From positions 186,001 to 250,000 of the forward strand of contig NZ_JAIMCB010000005.1 in the NCBI RefSeq assembly GCF_025499425.1: a stretch of DNA of 64,000 nt. The letters are read 5' to 3'. The notes under the pieces were generated by a model. That model did no database searches and had not been told where the DNA came from. It saw only the letters and a list, made by a program, of their open reading frames with translations. Below are positions 12,729 to 22,144 of this stretch, piece by piece. This DNA comes from Acidiferrimicrobium sp. IK (GTDB taxonomy: Bacteria; Actinomycetota; Acidimicrobiia; Acidimicrobiales; Palsa-688). Made by a program: the position numbers and the translations under genes. The first letter of the stretch is position 1. The number at the start of each line of letters is the position of its first letter.

Positions 12729-13610
12729 TCACCGCAATATCCACTGCAGCAGGCCGCGCGCCGCGTGCATCCGGTTGGCCGCTTCGGCCCACACCAGGCT
12801 GGCCGGCCCGTCGATCACCTCGGCGGTGACCTCCTCGCCCCGGTGGGCCGGCAGGCAGTGGAGGAACACCGCGTCTGGCCCGGCTCCCGACATCAGCTTG
12901 GAGTTCACCTGATAGCCGGCGAAGGCGTCCAGGCGGGCCGCTTGCTGGTCCTCCTGGCCCATCGACACCCAGGTGTCGGTGACCACGACGTCGGCGCCGG
13001 CGACCGCGTCGGCCGGGGTGGCGACGACTTCGACGGGACCGAACCCGCGGGCCGCGTCGAGCGCCACCTCGTCGAGGCCGTGACCGGGCGGGCACGCCAC
13101 GCGCACCGTGATCCCGCTCATCGCCGCGGCCAGGGTCAGGCTCCGGGCGACGTTGTTGCCGTCCCCGACCCACGCCAGGGTGCGCCCGGCCAGGGCCCCC
13201 CAGCGCTGGCGGAGGGTGAGGAGATCGGCCAGCGCCTGGCAGGGGTGGGCGACGTCGGAGAGCAGGTTGACCACCGGGATCACGTCGAGGGCAGCCATCT
13301 CCTCGAGCACCCGGTGCTCGAACACCCGGGCGCCGAGCACCGCGTGGTACTGGGCCAGGACCATCGTGACGTCCCGTACCGGCTCGCGGACGCCGAGGCC
13401 GATCTCCTCGGCCCGGATGGTCACCGGGTGGCCGCCGAGGCCGACGACGGCCATCTCGGTGGAGTTGCGGGTGCGGTTGGAGGGCTTCTCGAAGATGAGC
13501 GCCGCGCCCCGACCGGCCATCACCTGCGGGGCGGGGACCACCTCGGCCAGGTCGAGGACCGTCGTGAGGTCGTCGGGGGTCAGGTTGTCGATGTCGAGAA
13601 CGTGTCTCAT
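12729..13610 (-). CDS. argF: Ornithine carbamoyltransferase
   Basis: 293 residues. It transfers the carbamoyl group from carbamoyl phosphate to ornithine, giving citrulline. The phosphate-binding motif is EKPSNRTRN (SNRTR at 44-48 in place of the common STRTR), the ornithine motif is DTWVSMGQE, and HCLPAHRGEEV holds the catalytic Cys. Its ATG overlaps the argD stop by 4 nt (ATGA). Carbamoyl phosphate would come from carAB, also in this window. Confidence 0.95.
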   Translation of the reverse strand: MRHVLDIDNLTPDDLTTVLDLAEVVPAPQVMAGRGAALIFEKPSNRTRNSTEMAVVGLGGHPVTIRAEEIGLGVREPVRDVTMVLAQYHAVLGARVFEHRVLEEMAALDVIPVVNLLSDVAHPCQALADLLTLRQRWGALAGRTLAWVGDGNNVARSLTLAAAMSGITVRVACPPGHGLDEVALDAARGFGPVEVVATPADAVAGADVVVTDTWVSMGQEDQQAARLDAFAGYQVNSKLMSGAGPDAVFLHCLPAHRGEEVTAEVIDGPASLVWAEAANRMHAARGLLQWILR

Positions 13611-14809
13611 GCGTCCGATCCGGGTGTCGCGGCCAGGGCCCGGCCCAGGCGGCGGATGGCTTCGTCGATCTCGTCGGCGCTGACCAGCAGCGACGGCGCG
13701 AGGCGCAGCGACGTGGCGGTCACCGGGTTGACGACCAGGCCTTCGCCGAGCGCCGCGGCGGCGACCGCCCGGGCGTCGAGGCCCGGGTCGAGTTCGGCGG
13801 CGAGCAGCAGGCCGAGTCCCCGGACCGACGCGACGCCGGGAAGCTGGCGCAGGGCGGACGCCAGGTGGGCGCCGGCCTTCTCGGCCCGGGCGGGGGCGTC
13901 CTCGGCCTCCATGACGGCCAGGACCGCCTTGGCCGCCGACGCCGCCAGGGGCTGGCCGCCGTAGGTGGTCCCGTGGTCGCCGGGCACGAACGAGGCGGCG
14001 ACCTCGTCGCGGGCCCAGCAGGCGCCGATCGGCATGCCGTTGCCCAGCGCCTTGGCCATGGTGACGATGTCGGGCTGCACGTCGTAGTGCTGGAAACCGA
14101 ACCAGCGGCCGGTGCGGCCGAGCCCGGCTTGGACCTCGTCGACGATCATCAGCAGGTCCCGCTCGTCGCAGAGCCGGCGAACCGCGGCGAAGTAGCCGGG
14201 ACCGGCCGGGTTGACGCCTCCCTCACCTTGCAGCGGCTCGATCAGCACCGCGGCGACGGACGGGTCGATGGCCGCCTCCAGCGCCGCGGCGTCGTTCCAC
14301 GCCACGTGCCGGAACCCTTCGGGCAGGGGCTGGAACGGCTCGTGCTTGGCCGGCTGCCCGGTGGCGTGCAGGGTGGCCAGGGTGCGGCCGTGGAAGCTGC
14401 CGAACGCGCTGATCACCACGTAGCGGCCTTGGCCGCCGACGACCGGACCGGCCCACTTCCGGGCCAGCTTGATGGCGCACTCGTTGGCCTCGGCGCCGCT
14501 GTTGGTGAAGAACACCTTGCCCGGCCCGGCGTCGATCAGCCGGTCGAGGGTGGCCGCCACCTCCGGCCCGGGGCGGGTGCCGTACAGGTTGGAGGTGTGC
14601 AGCAGCGTCGTGGCCTGCTCGCAGATCGCCGCCGCGACCGTCGGATGGGCGTGGCCGAGGGACGTGACGGCCAGCCCGGACAGGAAGTCCAGGTACTCCT
14701 TGCCGTCGTCGTCGAAGAGGTGGGCTCCCGAGCCGCGCACGAAGGTCACGGGCGGTTCGGGGTAGGTCGACATCAGGTGGGCCCGGTAGCCGGGCGCAGC
14801 GTCGCTCAT
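13607..14809 (-). CDS. argD: Acetylornithine aminotransferase
   Basis: 400 residues, class III PLP aminotransferase. It converts N-acetylglutamate semialdehyde to N-acetylornithine. Seen are the cofactor-binding NSGAEANECAIKLAR, the IVDEVQAGLGRTGRWF aspartate motif and TMAKALGNGMPIGA with the Schiff-base Lys. Its ATG overlaps the argB stop by 4 nt, so the two are translationally coupled. Confidence 0.96.
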   Translation of the reverse strand: MSDAAPGYRAHLMSTYPEPPVTFVRGSGAHLFDDDGKEYLDFLSGLAVTSLGHAHPTVAAAICEQATTLLHTSNLYGTRPGPEVAATLDRLIDAGPGKVFFTNSGAEANECAIKLARKWAGPVVGGQGRYVVISAFGSFHGRTLATLHATGQPAKHEPFQPLPEGFRHVAWNDAAALEAAIDPSVAAVLIEPLQGEGGVNPAGPGYFAAVRRLCDERDLLMIVDEVQAGLGRTGRWFGFQHYDVQPDIVTMAKALGNGMPIGACWARDEVAASFVPGDHGTTYGGQPLAASAAKAVLAVMEAEDAPARAEKAGAHLASALRQLPGVASVRGLGLLLAAELDPGLDARAVAAAALGEGLVVNPVTATSLRLAPSLLVSADEIDEAIRRLGRALAATPGSDA

Positions 14810-15663
14810 GGGAGCACCATCGTTCCGATCCCTTCGTCGGTGAAGATCTCGAGGAGCAGGGCGTGGGGGGCGCGCCCGTCGAGGACGTGCGCGGAGCCGA
14901 CCCCGGCGCGCACCGCGGCGACGCAGCTGCGGACCTTCGGGATCATCCCCTCGCCGACGGTGCCGTCGGCGAGGAGCGGCTCGAGGTCGTCGGCGGTGAT
15001 CTGCGATATGCGGGTGGAGGGGTCGGTCTTGTCGGTGCGGATGCCGTCCACGTCGGTGAGGTACACCAGCTTCGCCGCGCCGACGGCCGCGGCGATGGCC
15101 CCCGCCGCGGTGTCGGCGTTGATGTTGTACGCCTGACCGGCGCCGTCGGTGCCGATCGTGGCGACGACGGGGATCAGGTCCTCGGCCATGAGCCGGCGCA
15201 GGAGGTCGGGGGCGACGGTGGCGACGTCGCCGACGAAGCCGAGGGCCGGGTCCCGCTCCGTCGCGGTGAGGATGGAGGCGTCCTCGCCCGACACGCCGAC
15301 GGCGAGCGGGGCGTGGACGTTGATGGCGGAGACCAGATCCCGGTTGACCTTCCCGACCAGCACCATCCGGGCGATGTCGAGCGTCTCGGCGTCGGTCACC
15401 CGCAGGCCGTCGCGGAACTCGGGGACCTTGCCCAACCTCTCCATCATCTCGCCGATCTGCGGGCCGCCGCCGTGGACCACCAACGGGTGCATGCCCACGC
15501 TGCGCATGAGGACCACGTCGCGGGCGAAGCCGGCCAGGTCCTCGGCGCCGCCGTCCGCGCCCATGGCGTTGCCGCCGTACTTGACGACCACCACCTGACC
15601 CCAGAAGCGCCGGATGTAGGGCAGCGCCTCGACCAGCACGCCGGCTTTGACCTCGGGCGTCAA
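14806..15663 (-). CDS. argB: Acetylglutamate kinase
   Basis: 285 residues from a TTG start at 15663 that overlaps the argC TGA (TTGA). The chosen start gives LTPEVKAGVLVEALPYIRRF, which aligns with the N-terminal helix of mycobacterial ArgB; a longer upstream frame would run into argC. It phosphorylates N-acetylglutamate. Motifs are VVVKYGGNAM and VVHGGGPQIGEMM for ATP and substrate phosphate, and NINADTAAGAIA. ArgB is the usual point of arginine feedback inhibition. Confidence 0.95.
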   Translation of the reverse strand: MTPEVKAGVLVEALPYIRRFWGQVVVVKYGGNAMGADGGAEDLAGFARDVVLMRSVGMHPLVVHGGGPQIGEMMERLGKVPEFRDGLRVTDAETLDIARMVLVGKVNRDLVSAINVHAPLAVGVSGEDASILTATERDPALGFVGDVATVAPDLLRRLMAEDLIPVVATIGTDGAGQAYNINADTAAGAIAAAVGAAKLVYLTDVDGIRTDKTDPSTRISQITADDLEPLLADGTVGEGMIPKVRSCVAAVRAGVGSAHVLDGRAPHALLLEIFTDEGIGTMVLP

Positions 15664-16691
15664 GGGTAGAGACCCGCGATCGGGAGGCCGGCGGTCTCGT
15701 CGTAGCCGAGGGCCGCGTTGGCGCACTGGATGGCCTGGCCCGCAGCTCCTTTGGTCAGGTTGTCGAGCGCGCAGATGGCCACCACCCATCCGGTGCGGGG
15801 GTCGCGCCGGGCGGTCAAGTGCGCGGTGTTGGAGCCGAGGGTGGCCTTGGTCGAGGGGGACCGTTCCGACACCACGACGAAGGGCTCACCCCGGTACGCG
15901 TCGCGCAGCACCTCGAGGGGGTCGGGCGCACCGGGAGTGGGCCGCAGGTAGCAGGTGGCCAGGATGCCGCGGTTCATGGGTGCCAGGTGCGGGGTGAACA
16001 GGACCTGGGCGCCGGTGGCCTGCTCGATCTCGGGCGTGTGGCGGTGATTGAGCAGCCCGTAGGCGCTGAAGTCCTCGTCGACGGAGTTGAAGTGGGTGTT
16101 GGCCTTCAAGGCCCGGCCGGCGCCGGACACGCCGCTGGCCGCGTCGACGATGACGCCGGTCGCTTCGACCGCCCCGGCCCGCACGAGCGGGGCGATGGCC
16201 AGCGACGCGGCGGTCACGTAGCAGCCGGCGGCGGCGACCAGCCCGGCGCCCGGCAGGTCGTCGCGGAACAGCTCGGGGAGACCGAAGGCCGCGGCGGGCA
16301 GCAGCTCGGGGTAGCGGTGGGCCTCGCCGTACCACGTCGGGTACAGCTCGGGGTCCTTCAGCCGGAAGTCCGCGGCCAGGTCGACCACCAGCTCGTGATC
16401 CTCGATCAGTGCGGCCACCAGATCCTGCGAGGCGCCGTGAGGCAACGCCAGGAACACCACGTCGGCGCCCTCCGCGGCCTCCACGCCGGTCGGGGCGTAG
16501 ACGGTGTCGGGGTACACCCCGGCCAGGCTGGGGTACAGCTCAGCGACAGGGACCCCCGACTGGCTCTCCGCGCTGACCGCCGTCACGTTCAGGTGCGGGT
16601 GGCCGGCGAGCAGGCGCAAAAGCTCGGCCCCGGCGAAGCCGGAGGCACCGAGGACCGCAGCCTGGCGGGAAGACGACACGCCGACGATCAT
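15660..16691 (-). CDS. argC: N-acetyl-gamma-glutamyl-phosphate reductase
   Basis: 343 residues, ATG start. It reduces the acyl phosphate made by ArgB using NADPH. Visible are the Rossmann loop LGASGFAGAELLRLL, the ALPHGASQ motif, the catalytic Cys in AAAGCYVTAAS, and HRHTPEIEQ. It is the first gene of the operon and is followed directly by argB: argJ, which normally sits between them in Actinobacteria, is absent. A candidate ARG box lies just upstream. Confidence 0.95.
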   Translation of the reverse strand: MIVGVSSSRQAAVLGASGFAGAELLRLLAGHPHLNVTAVSAESQSGVPVAELYPSLAGVYPDTVYAPTGVEAAEGADVVFLALPHGASQDLVAALIEDHELVVDLAADFRLKDPELYPTWYGEAHRYPELLPAAAFGLPELFRDDLPGAGLVAAAGCYVTAASLAIAPLVRAGAVEATGVIVDAASGVSGAGRALKANTHFNSVDEDFSAYGLLNHRHTPEIEQATGAQVLFTPHLAPMNRGILATCYLRPTPGAPDPLEVLRDAYRGEPFVVVSERSPSTKATLGSNTAHLTARRDPRTGWVVAICALDNLTKGAAGQAIQCANAALGYDETAGLPIAGLYP

Positions 16692-16700
16692 ACACAGCGG

Positions 16701-16714
16701 TGCATAGTCATGCG
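16701..16714. promoter_or_regulatory. Candidate ARG box (ArgR operator) before argC
   Basis: TGCATAGTCATGCG is a near-perfect inverted repeat (TGCAT, 4-base spacer, ATGCG) ending about 10 bases before the argC start. ARG boxes of other bacteria are imperfect palindromes of this size with TGCAT/TGAAT half-sites. ArgR is encoded in the same operon, so autoregulation is expected. Confidence 0.45.
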
Positions 16715-16819
16715 ACCGGGTAGCGGCCCGGGCCTGTGGACAACCGGCTTGTTGTGCACATCGAAGTCACAGCGACCGGGGTCTGGTTGCGCACAGGCGG
16801 ACCGGCGCATGATGGGCCC

Positions 16820-17020
16820 ATGGCCTTCGAGGTGACGCTCAGCGACGACTCCGTGGAGCAGGTGGAGGGGGCCGACTCCTACTGTCAGGAGGGCCCCCTC
16901 ACCACCTTCTACGGCAACGACCGACCCCGACCGCTGGACAGCTGGAGCGTCAAGGTAGCCAGCTACCGCACCGACCGGATCACCCGGATCCGGCGGCTGA
17001 GCTCCCTGCCCGCGGCCTGA
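16820..17020 (+). CDS. Small conserved-looking hypothetical protein (66 aa)
   Basis: It starts MAFEVTLSDDSVEQVEGADSY and holds GPLTTFY and LDSWSVKVASYRTDRITRIRR. The pattern of alternating strands with one central Asp/Gly-rich turn suggests a small beta barrel or sheet domain, with no signal peptide or membrane segment. Function unknown. The start at 16820 was chosen because the upstream in-frame residues look non-coding and ATGGCC fits a normal start. Its last 41 bases overlap the end of the convergent MMPL gene. Confidence 0.55.
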   Translation: MAFEVTLSDDSVEQVEGADSYCQEGPLTTFYGNDRPRPLDSWSVKVASYRTDRITRIRRLSSLPAA

Positions 17021-19106
17021 GCGCCTTGGGGAGCTCGTCTGCGGGGGCTTCGGGGCGGACGGCTCGGCCTGGCATCCACCACGTCCACTTGCCGAGGACG
17101 GTCATGATCGACGGGGCCAGGACCAGTCGCACCACCGTGGCGTCGAACGCGATGGCGACGGCCAGGCCGACGCCGAGCACTTTGAGAGCCACCAGGTTCG
17201 AGGTGGCGAAGGAGCCGAACACCAGGACCATGATCGTCGCGGCGGCGGTGATCAGTCGCGACGTGGAGGCCATGCCGGTGATCACCGACAGGCGGGGGCC
17301 GGCGCCGCCGTCCCACGATTCCCTGATGGCGCTGACGAGGAACACCTCGTAGTCCATCGACAGGCCGAACACGATGGCGAAGACCATGACCGGGATCCAA
17401 GGGGCGATCGGGGCGGCCGAGGTGCCGAGCAGCCCGGTCCCCCACCCCCACTGGAACACCGCCACGATGACCCCGAAGGAGGCGGCCACCGACACCAGGT
17501 TGAGCACGACGGCCTTGAGCGGCACCAGTACCGATCGCAGCATCACCATGAGCAGGAGCATGGAGATGGCGAGGACCGCGCCGACGAAGAGGGGCAGGCG
17601 CTGCGCCGTGTAGGCGGCGAAGTCGATGCTGCTCGCGGTGTCGCCGCCCAGGTGGACCGCGACCCCGTCGGAGCGTTCCATGGCGGGTACGACATCGTGG
17701 CGCAGGTGGCGCAGCAGGTGTTCGGTGGCCGGCGACGCGGGGCCGGTCGTCGGGACCGCCTCGAACACCGCGACGCGCCCGGAGGGCGACGTCTGCACCG
17801 GGCCGACGGAGGCCACCCCCGCCACCTTGGCCACCGTCGCCGCCACCGCCCCGGCGCCGCCGCGGGTCACGCCGGGACCGTCGACCACGACGAGGATCGG
17901 TCCTTCCGTCCCGGGGCCGAAAGCCGACGCGGTGAGGTGGTAGGCGGTGCGGGTCGTGCTGCCGGCGGGGTCGGTGGCCGCCCCCGGCTGGCCGAGGTGC
18001 AAGCGGGCGAAGGGCACGGCCAGCACCACCGCGACGACGAGCGCGGCCAGGGCCCACTGGCGGGGCCGGCGGGTGACCACGGCCGCCCACCGGGCCCCGC
18101 CGCCGACCCTGCCGCCGGCGCCGACGCGACCCCGGCGCCGGCCCCGCCCCCGACCGGCGTCGAGGCGGTCGCCGAGCAAGGCGATCATGGCGGGCAGCAG
18201 GGTGAGCCCGGCGGCGACCGCGACGGCCACCCCGAAGGCCAGCCCCACCGCCAGGCCGGTGAAGGTGGCCATGCCGATCAGCATCATCCCGAGCGAGGAC
18301 ACCATGACCGTCGCTCCGGCGAGGACCACTGCCCGCCCGGCGCGCCCGACGGCTTCGACCGCGGCGTCGTGATGGCCGCGGCCGGCCGCCCGGGCGGTCC
18401 GGTAGCGGGTGAGGATCAGCAGGGAGTAGTCGATCCCGACGCCGATGCCGATCATGGCCACCACCTGGGTGGTGAAGTCGGCCATGCCGACCAGGTGGGA
18501 GAGCACCTGAACGCCGGGGATCGCCACACCGATCCCGAGCAGGGCGACGAGGATCGGCGGCCCGGCCGCGATCAGCGACCCGAAGGCGATCACCAGCACA
18601 ACCAGCGCGGCGAGGATCCCGATGATCTCCGAGGAGGGAACCGACCCGCTGCTGAACGCGTCTCCGCTGAAGGCCACGGTGACCCCCTGGCGTTGGAGGG
18701 CACGGGCCCGCTGCTCGAGGGTGGTGGCGGCCGCCGCGGCGGGGTGCCCGACGGCGAGGGACAGTTCCGCCCGGCCGACCGGCGAGCCTCTAGGCGCCAT
18801 CTGCAGCGGCCCGACGGTGACCACTCCGGGTACCTGCGCGGCCTGCTGCAAGAACGCGGTGACCGCAGGGTTATGGCCGGCGACGGGCGAGAACACGACG
18901 CTGTCGCTCTGGGCGTCCTTGGCCGGCAGGTTGCGGGCCAGTACGTCGTACGCCTTTTGGGAGTCGGTGCCGGGGAGGCGGTCGGCGGTGAGCCAGGTGC
19001 CTCCCGCGGCCTGGCCGACGCCGACGGCGACGACGAGCAGCAGGAGCCAGCCGCCCAGCACCCGGCGGGGGTGGCGGAAGCATGAGGACGCGAGGCGTCG
19101 GAGCAT
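16980..19106 (-). CDS. MMPL/RND family membrane transporter
   Basis: 708 residues. An N-terminal membrane helix (WLLLLVVAVGVGQ) is followed by an extracytoplasmic domain, a five-helix bundle with the signature GIGVGIDYSLLILTRYR, a second extracytoplasmic domain, and a second bundle with VFGLSMDYEVFLVSAIRE. These paired motifs carry the Asp-Tyr residues of the proton relay in MMPL proteins, which export lipids or small molecules. ATG 19106 is preceded by AAAGGAACCC. It is the distal gene of the kinase-regulator-DUF4097 cluster and is probably controlled by it. The substrate is unknown. Confidence 0.9.
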   Translation of the reverse strand: MLRRLASSCFRHPRRVLGGWLLLLVVAVGVGQAAGGTWLTADRLPGTDSQKAYDVLARNLPAKDAQSDSVVFSPVAGHNPAVTAFLQQAAQVPGVVTVGPLQMAPRGSPVGRAELSLAVGHPAAAAATTLEQRARALQRQGVTVAFSGDAFSSGSVPSSEIIGILAALVVLVIAFGSLIAAGPPILVALLGIGVAIPGVQVLSHLVGMADFTTQVVAMIGIGVGIDYSLLILTRYRTARAAGRGHHDAAVEAVGRAGRAVVLAGATVMVSSLGMMLIGMATFTGLAVGLAFGVAVAVAAGLTLLPAMIALLGDRLDAGRGRGRRRGRVGAGGRVGGGARWAAVVTRRPRQWALAALVVAVVLAVPFARLHLGQPGAATDPAGSTTRTAYHLTASAFGPGTEGPILVVVDGPGVTRGGAGAVAATVAKVAGVASVGPVQTSPSGRVAVFEAVPTTGPASPATEHLLRHLRHDVVPAMERSDGVAVHLGGDTASSIDFAAYTAQRLPLFVGAVLAISMLLLMVMLRSVLVPLKAVVLNLVSVAASFGVIVAVFQWGWGTGLLGTSAAPIAPWIPVMVFAIVFGLSMDYEVFLVSAIRESWDGGAGPRLSVITGMASTSRLITAAATIMVLVFGSFATSNLVALKVLGVGLAVAIAFDATVVRLVLAPSIMTVLGKWTWWMPGRAVRPEAPADELPKALRPRAGSSAAGSG

Positions 19107-19213
19107 TGAGGGTTCCTTTCGGGACGCGAGGGGAGGAAGGGCGCGCCGGCTGGACGCGCCCGGGGTACTGCGGGGTGTGCGACGGGCCCGGTGCGGGACC
19201 GGGCGCCGGGGGT

Positions 19214-20020
19214 TCAGCCGGATCGCAACCTGACCGACCCGTTCGAGCTCGACGCGTTGATGGTGCGCGCCGCGGTTGGGTCGGTGGGGATTTCGATGGT
19301 CGTGTGGGCGCCGGCGATGACGTGGTACGGGCCGCTGGCGGCGGGAACGGTGACCGTCACCGTCCCGTTGCCGGAGTGGGCGCCGACCTGGAGAGGCGCG
19401 GCCGCGAAGGCGAGGCTGACCGACCCGTTGCCGCTGCTGGCCGTGACGGTCGGGTCGGCCAGCCCGACGGCGATCACCGACCCGTTGCCGGAGTGGGCCC
19501 GCAGGGCGCCGCCCAGCCCGGAGAGGCGCACAGTGCCGTTGCCGCTGGACGCGTCGACGTCGCCGTGCACACCGCTGACGGTCACCGTGCCGTTACCGGA
19601 GTGGGCGTAGACAGCCGCGCCGGCCGGTGCGGTCACCGTGTAGGACAGCCGGCACCACGTGTTGTCGAGGGGCAGGGCGCAGCCGGAGCGGATCTTCAAC
19701 ACACCGCCCGCCAGCTGCTCGTCGTCGCTCGGTGTGCTCAGGCCGCGGTCGCCGGCGGCCACGACCCGGACCCCTTGGCCGGGGCCGGCGACGACGGTCA
19801 CCGATCCGTTGGAGACGTCGACGTCGACGGCGGTGACGGGACCGGCGAAGCTGCGGCTGTGGTGGATCGGCTGGCGGGCGACGTTGCCGAGCACCGACCA
19901 GCCGGCGCCGACCAAGGCGACGACGAGGAGCGAGAGACCCGCGGCGCGCCACCCCCGGGCGTGGCTGGCCGGGGCGATCACACCGAAGGTCGAACCGCCG
20001 GTCCCGTCAGGGCCGGTCAT
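19214..20020 (-). CDS. DUF4097-type beta-strand repeat protein with N-terminal membrane anchor
   Basis: 268 residues from the ATG at 20020, which overlaps the response-regulator stop (ATGA). One membrane helix near residues 27-47 is followed by an exported domain built of repeating units: HSGNGTVTVSG, SSGNGTVRLSG, HSGNGSVIAVG, SSGNGSVSLAF, HSGNGTVTVTV, SSNGSVRLRSG. This S-G-N-G-T/S-V periodicity is typical of DUF4097, which is predicted to fold as a beta solenoid outside the membrane. Such genes often accompany two-component systems and stress responses. The function here is unknown; the cluster suggests a cell-envelope role. Confidence 0.8.
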   Translation of the reverse strand: MTGPDGTGGSTFGVIAPASHARGWRAAGLSLLVVALVGAGWSVLGNVARQPIHHSRSFAGPVTAVDVDVSNGSVTVVAGPGQGVRVVAAGDRGLSTPSDDEQLAGGVLKIRSGCALPLDNTWCRLSYTVTAPAGAAVYAHSGNGTVTVSGVHGDVDASSGNGTVRLSGLGGALRAHSGNGSVIAVGLADPTVTASSGNGSVSLAFAAAPLQVGAHSGNGTVTVTVPAASGPYHVIAGAHTTIEIPTDPTAARTINASSSNGSVRLRSG

Positions 20021-20661
20021 TGCTGGGACCACCGCAGCACGGCGAGCACCCGACGGTGGTCGGACTCGGCGGGGGGCAGGTCGAGCTTGGCGAAGATGCT
20101 GCTCACGTGCTTCTCCACTGCTTTGTCGGACACGATCAGGTTGGCGGCGATGGCCTGGTTGCTGCGCCCCTCGGCCATCAGGGACAGGACTTCGCGTTCC
20201 CGCTTGGACAGCCGGGCCAGCGGATCGCGCTGGCGGCTGCGGGCCAGGAGCTGGCTGATCACCTCCGGGTCGAGGGCGGTGCCGCCCGACCCGACCCGGC
20301 GCACCGCGTCGAGGAACTCGGGGACGTCCGCGACGCGGTCTTTGACCAGGTAGCCGAGCCGCTCGGTGCCCGCCGCGATCAGCTCGGTGGCGTAGGTCTC
20401 CTCGACGTACTGGGAGAGGACGAGGATGCCCACCGCCGGGCAGTCGCGGCGGATCTGCACCGCGGCCCGCAGGCCGTCGTCGGTGAGGTCGGGCGGCATC
20501 CGGACGTCGACGATGGCGACGTCGGGCTGCAGCCGGCAGGCCACGTCGAGCAGCGCCGGGGCGTCGCCGACCGCGGCCACCACTTCCTCGCCGGCCTCCT
20601 CCAGGAGCCTGGTGAGACCGGCGCGCAGCAGCACCGAATCCTCGGCGATCACGATGCGCAC
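20017..20661 (-). CDS. NarL/LuxR-family response regulator
   Basis: 214 residues from GTG 20661. The receiver domain has acidic E7-D8, phospho-acceptor D52 in VDVRMPP and K107 in LVKD. The C-terminal LuxR helix-turn-helix (LSKREREVLSLMAEG, IVSDKAVEKHVSSIF) binds DNA. The start lies 13 bases inside the kinase gene, indicating translational coupling. It is the cognate regulator of the upstream kinase and probably activates the DUF4097-MMPL genes. Confidence 0.93.
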   Translation of the reverse strand: MRIVIAEDSVLLRAGLTRLLEEAGEEVVAAVGDAPALLDVACRLQPDVAIVDVRMPPDLTDDGLRAAVQIRRDCPAVGILVLSQYVEETYATELIAAGTERLGYLVKDRVADVPEFLDAVRRVGSGGTALDPEVISQLLARSRQRDPLARLSKREREVLSLMAEGRSNQAIAANLIVSDKAVEKHVSSIFAKLDLPPAESDHRRVLAVLRWSQQ

Positions 20662-21905
20662 GGGATCTCCACGATCACGCTGGTCGGTCCGCCGGGCGGG
20701 CTGATCACCGTCATCCACCCCTCGAGGGCCCGGACCCGGGCGTCGAGGCCGGCGAGGCCGCTCCCGGAGGGATCGGCGCCGCCGTGGCCGTCGTCGCGCA
20801 CGTCGACGACCAGCGACGCCGGGCCGGCAGCCACGCTGACGCTGGCGCGGGTCGCGCCGCTGTGGCGGGCCACGTTGGTCAGCGCCTCGGTGACCACGAA
20901 GTACGCCGCGCTCTCCACCGGGGCGGGCAGGCGACGGGGCAGCTCGACGCGCAGGTCTACAGGCACCGGGCAGCGGGCCACCACCGCGGACAGGGCCGCG
21001 TCGAGGCCCCGATCCGACAGCACCGCCGGGTGGATGCCCCGCACCAGGTCCCGCAGCTCGGAGAGAGCCGCCTTGGCCTCGTCGTGGGCGGTGCCGATGA
21101 GAGCCCTGGCCCGTTCCGGGTCGGCGTCGAAGCTCTCCCTGGCCCGCCCCAGCTCCATAGCCAGGCTGACCAGCCGCTGCTGGGCGCCGTCGTGGAGGTC
21201 GCGTTCGATGCGCTGGCGTTCGGTCTCTGCGCCGGCGACCGCCGCGCCCCGGCTCTCCTCCAGCTTGGCCACCCGCGCCGCGAGGAGCGGCTCGGGGCGG
21301 GCCGCGAGCAGGTTCCGGGCCAGGCTGCTGACCGCGGCGACGGCGGTCACGGTCAGCCACGGGGCGACGACGGCGAGGACCGCGGCGCCGAGCAGGGTCG
21401 CCCACGGGCGTCCGGCGTCGAAGGTGACGATCCCGAAATGGGCCCGCCGGTCGGGCAGCAACGGGCCGAACAGGGGCAGCCCGGCGAGGACCGCGCCGGC
21501 GGCCCAGGCGGTGATCGCCACCGCTCCGAGGAGGCCGCCGACCAACGGCTCGACCAGCAGGTAGGCGATCTCCCGCCACCGGCTGGCGCTGCGCAGCCGG
21601 GCGGACATGCGCCCCAGGCGCGACGGGGCGGTCAGCGGCTGGTGCGGGTAGGCCAGCTCGACGCCGAGGAGAGCCGCCGCCCGGGACCGCCCGACGCGGC
21701 CCAGCCCCTCGGCCAGGGCGAAGCCCAGCCAGAGGATCGGGACGGCCGCCAGGCTGAGGACGATGCTGGCGAGGAACGACAGGCCGACCGCCAGGATCAC
21801 CGCGACCACGGCGAAGGGGACCCACCCGACCGTGACGTCGGTCGCCAGGTAGGCCAGTCCCCACAGGGTGCTGGGCCGCCAGGGGCGCAGGACGGTTCGG
21901 ATCAC
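20649..21905 (-). CDS. NarL-type sensor histidine kinase
   Basis: 418 residues, GTG start. The N-terminal half has several membrane helices ([59 protein letters not shown]) in two putative sensor repeats. The HisKA_3 H-box [17 protein letters not shown] places the phospho-His at H238. The ATPase domain shows [12 protein letters not shown] and DVRDDGHGG. No large external domain is present, so it probably senses the membrane or envelope state. It is the first gene of a four-gene minus-strand cluster. Confidence 0.92.
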   Translation of the reverse strand: MIRTVLRPWRPSTLWGLAYLATDVTVGWVPFAVVAVILAVGLSFLASIVLSLAAVPILWLGFALAEGLGRVGRSRAAALLGVELAYPHQPLTAPSRLGRMSARLRSASRWREIAYLLVEPLVGGLLGAVAITAWAAGAVLAGLPLFGPLLPDRRAHFGIVTFDAGRPWATLLGAAVLAVVAPWLTVTAVAAVSSLARNLLAARPEPLLAARVAKLEESRGAAVAGAETERQRIERDLHDGAQQRLVSLAMELGRARESFDADPERARALIGTAHDEAKAALSELRDLVRGIHPAVLSDRGLDAALSAVVARCPVPVDLRVELPRRLPAPVESAAYFVVTEALTNVARHSGATRASVSVAAGPASLVVDVRDDGHGGADPSGSGLAGLDARVRALEGWMTVISPPGGPTSVIVEIPCAS

Positions 21906-22144
21906 GCTTCGGCCCTAAGCCAGCCGCCCGGGGCCTGGAATGGGGCCCTCCCGTGTCCCCGGCGTGGGGGTATCCCTACCCGCCGGCCGAGAAAGGGTCC
22001 CATGCGTCGGCGGCCGGTTACCTTCGGCCCTGGGTGCCGGCCAGGGCGAGCCGTAGCGTCAGCGGCGACAACAGTCTCCCGCCGAGACGCCTGTGCCGCC
22101 TTTCGGTGGAAGGCACAGACGCAGCACCGCAAGGAGACCTGACC

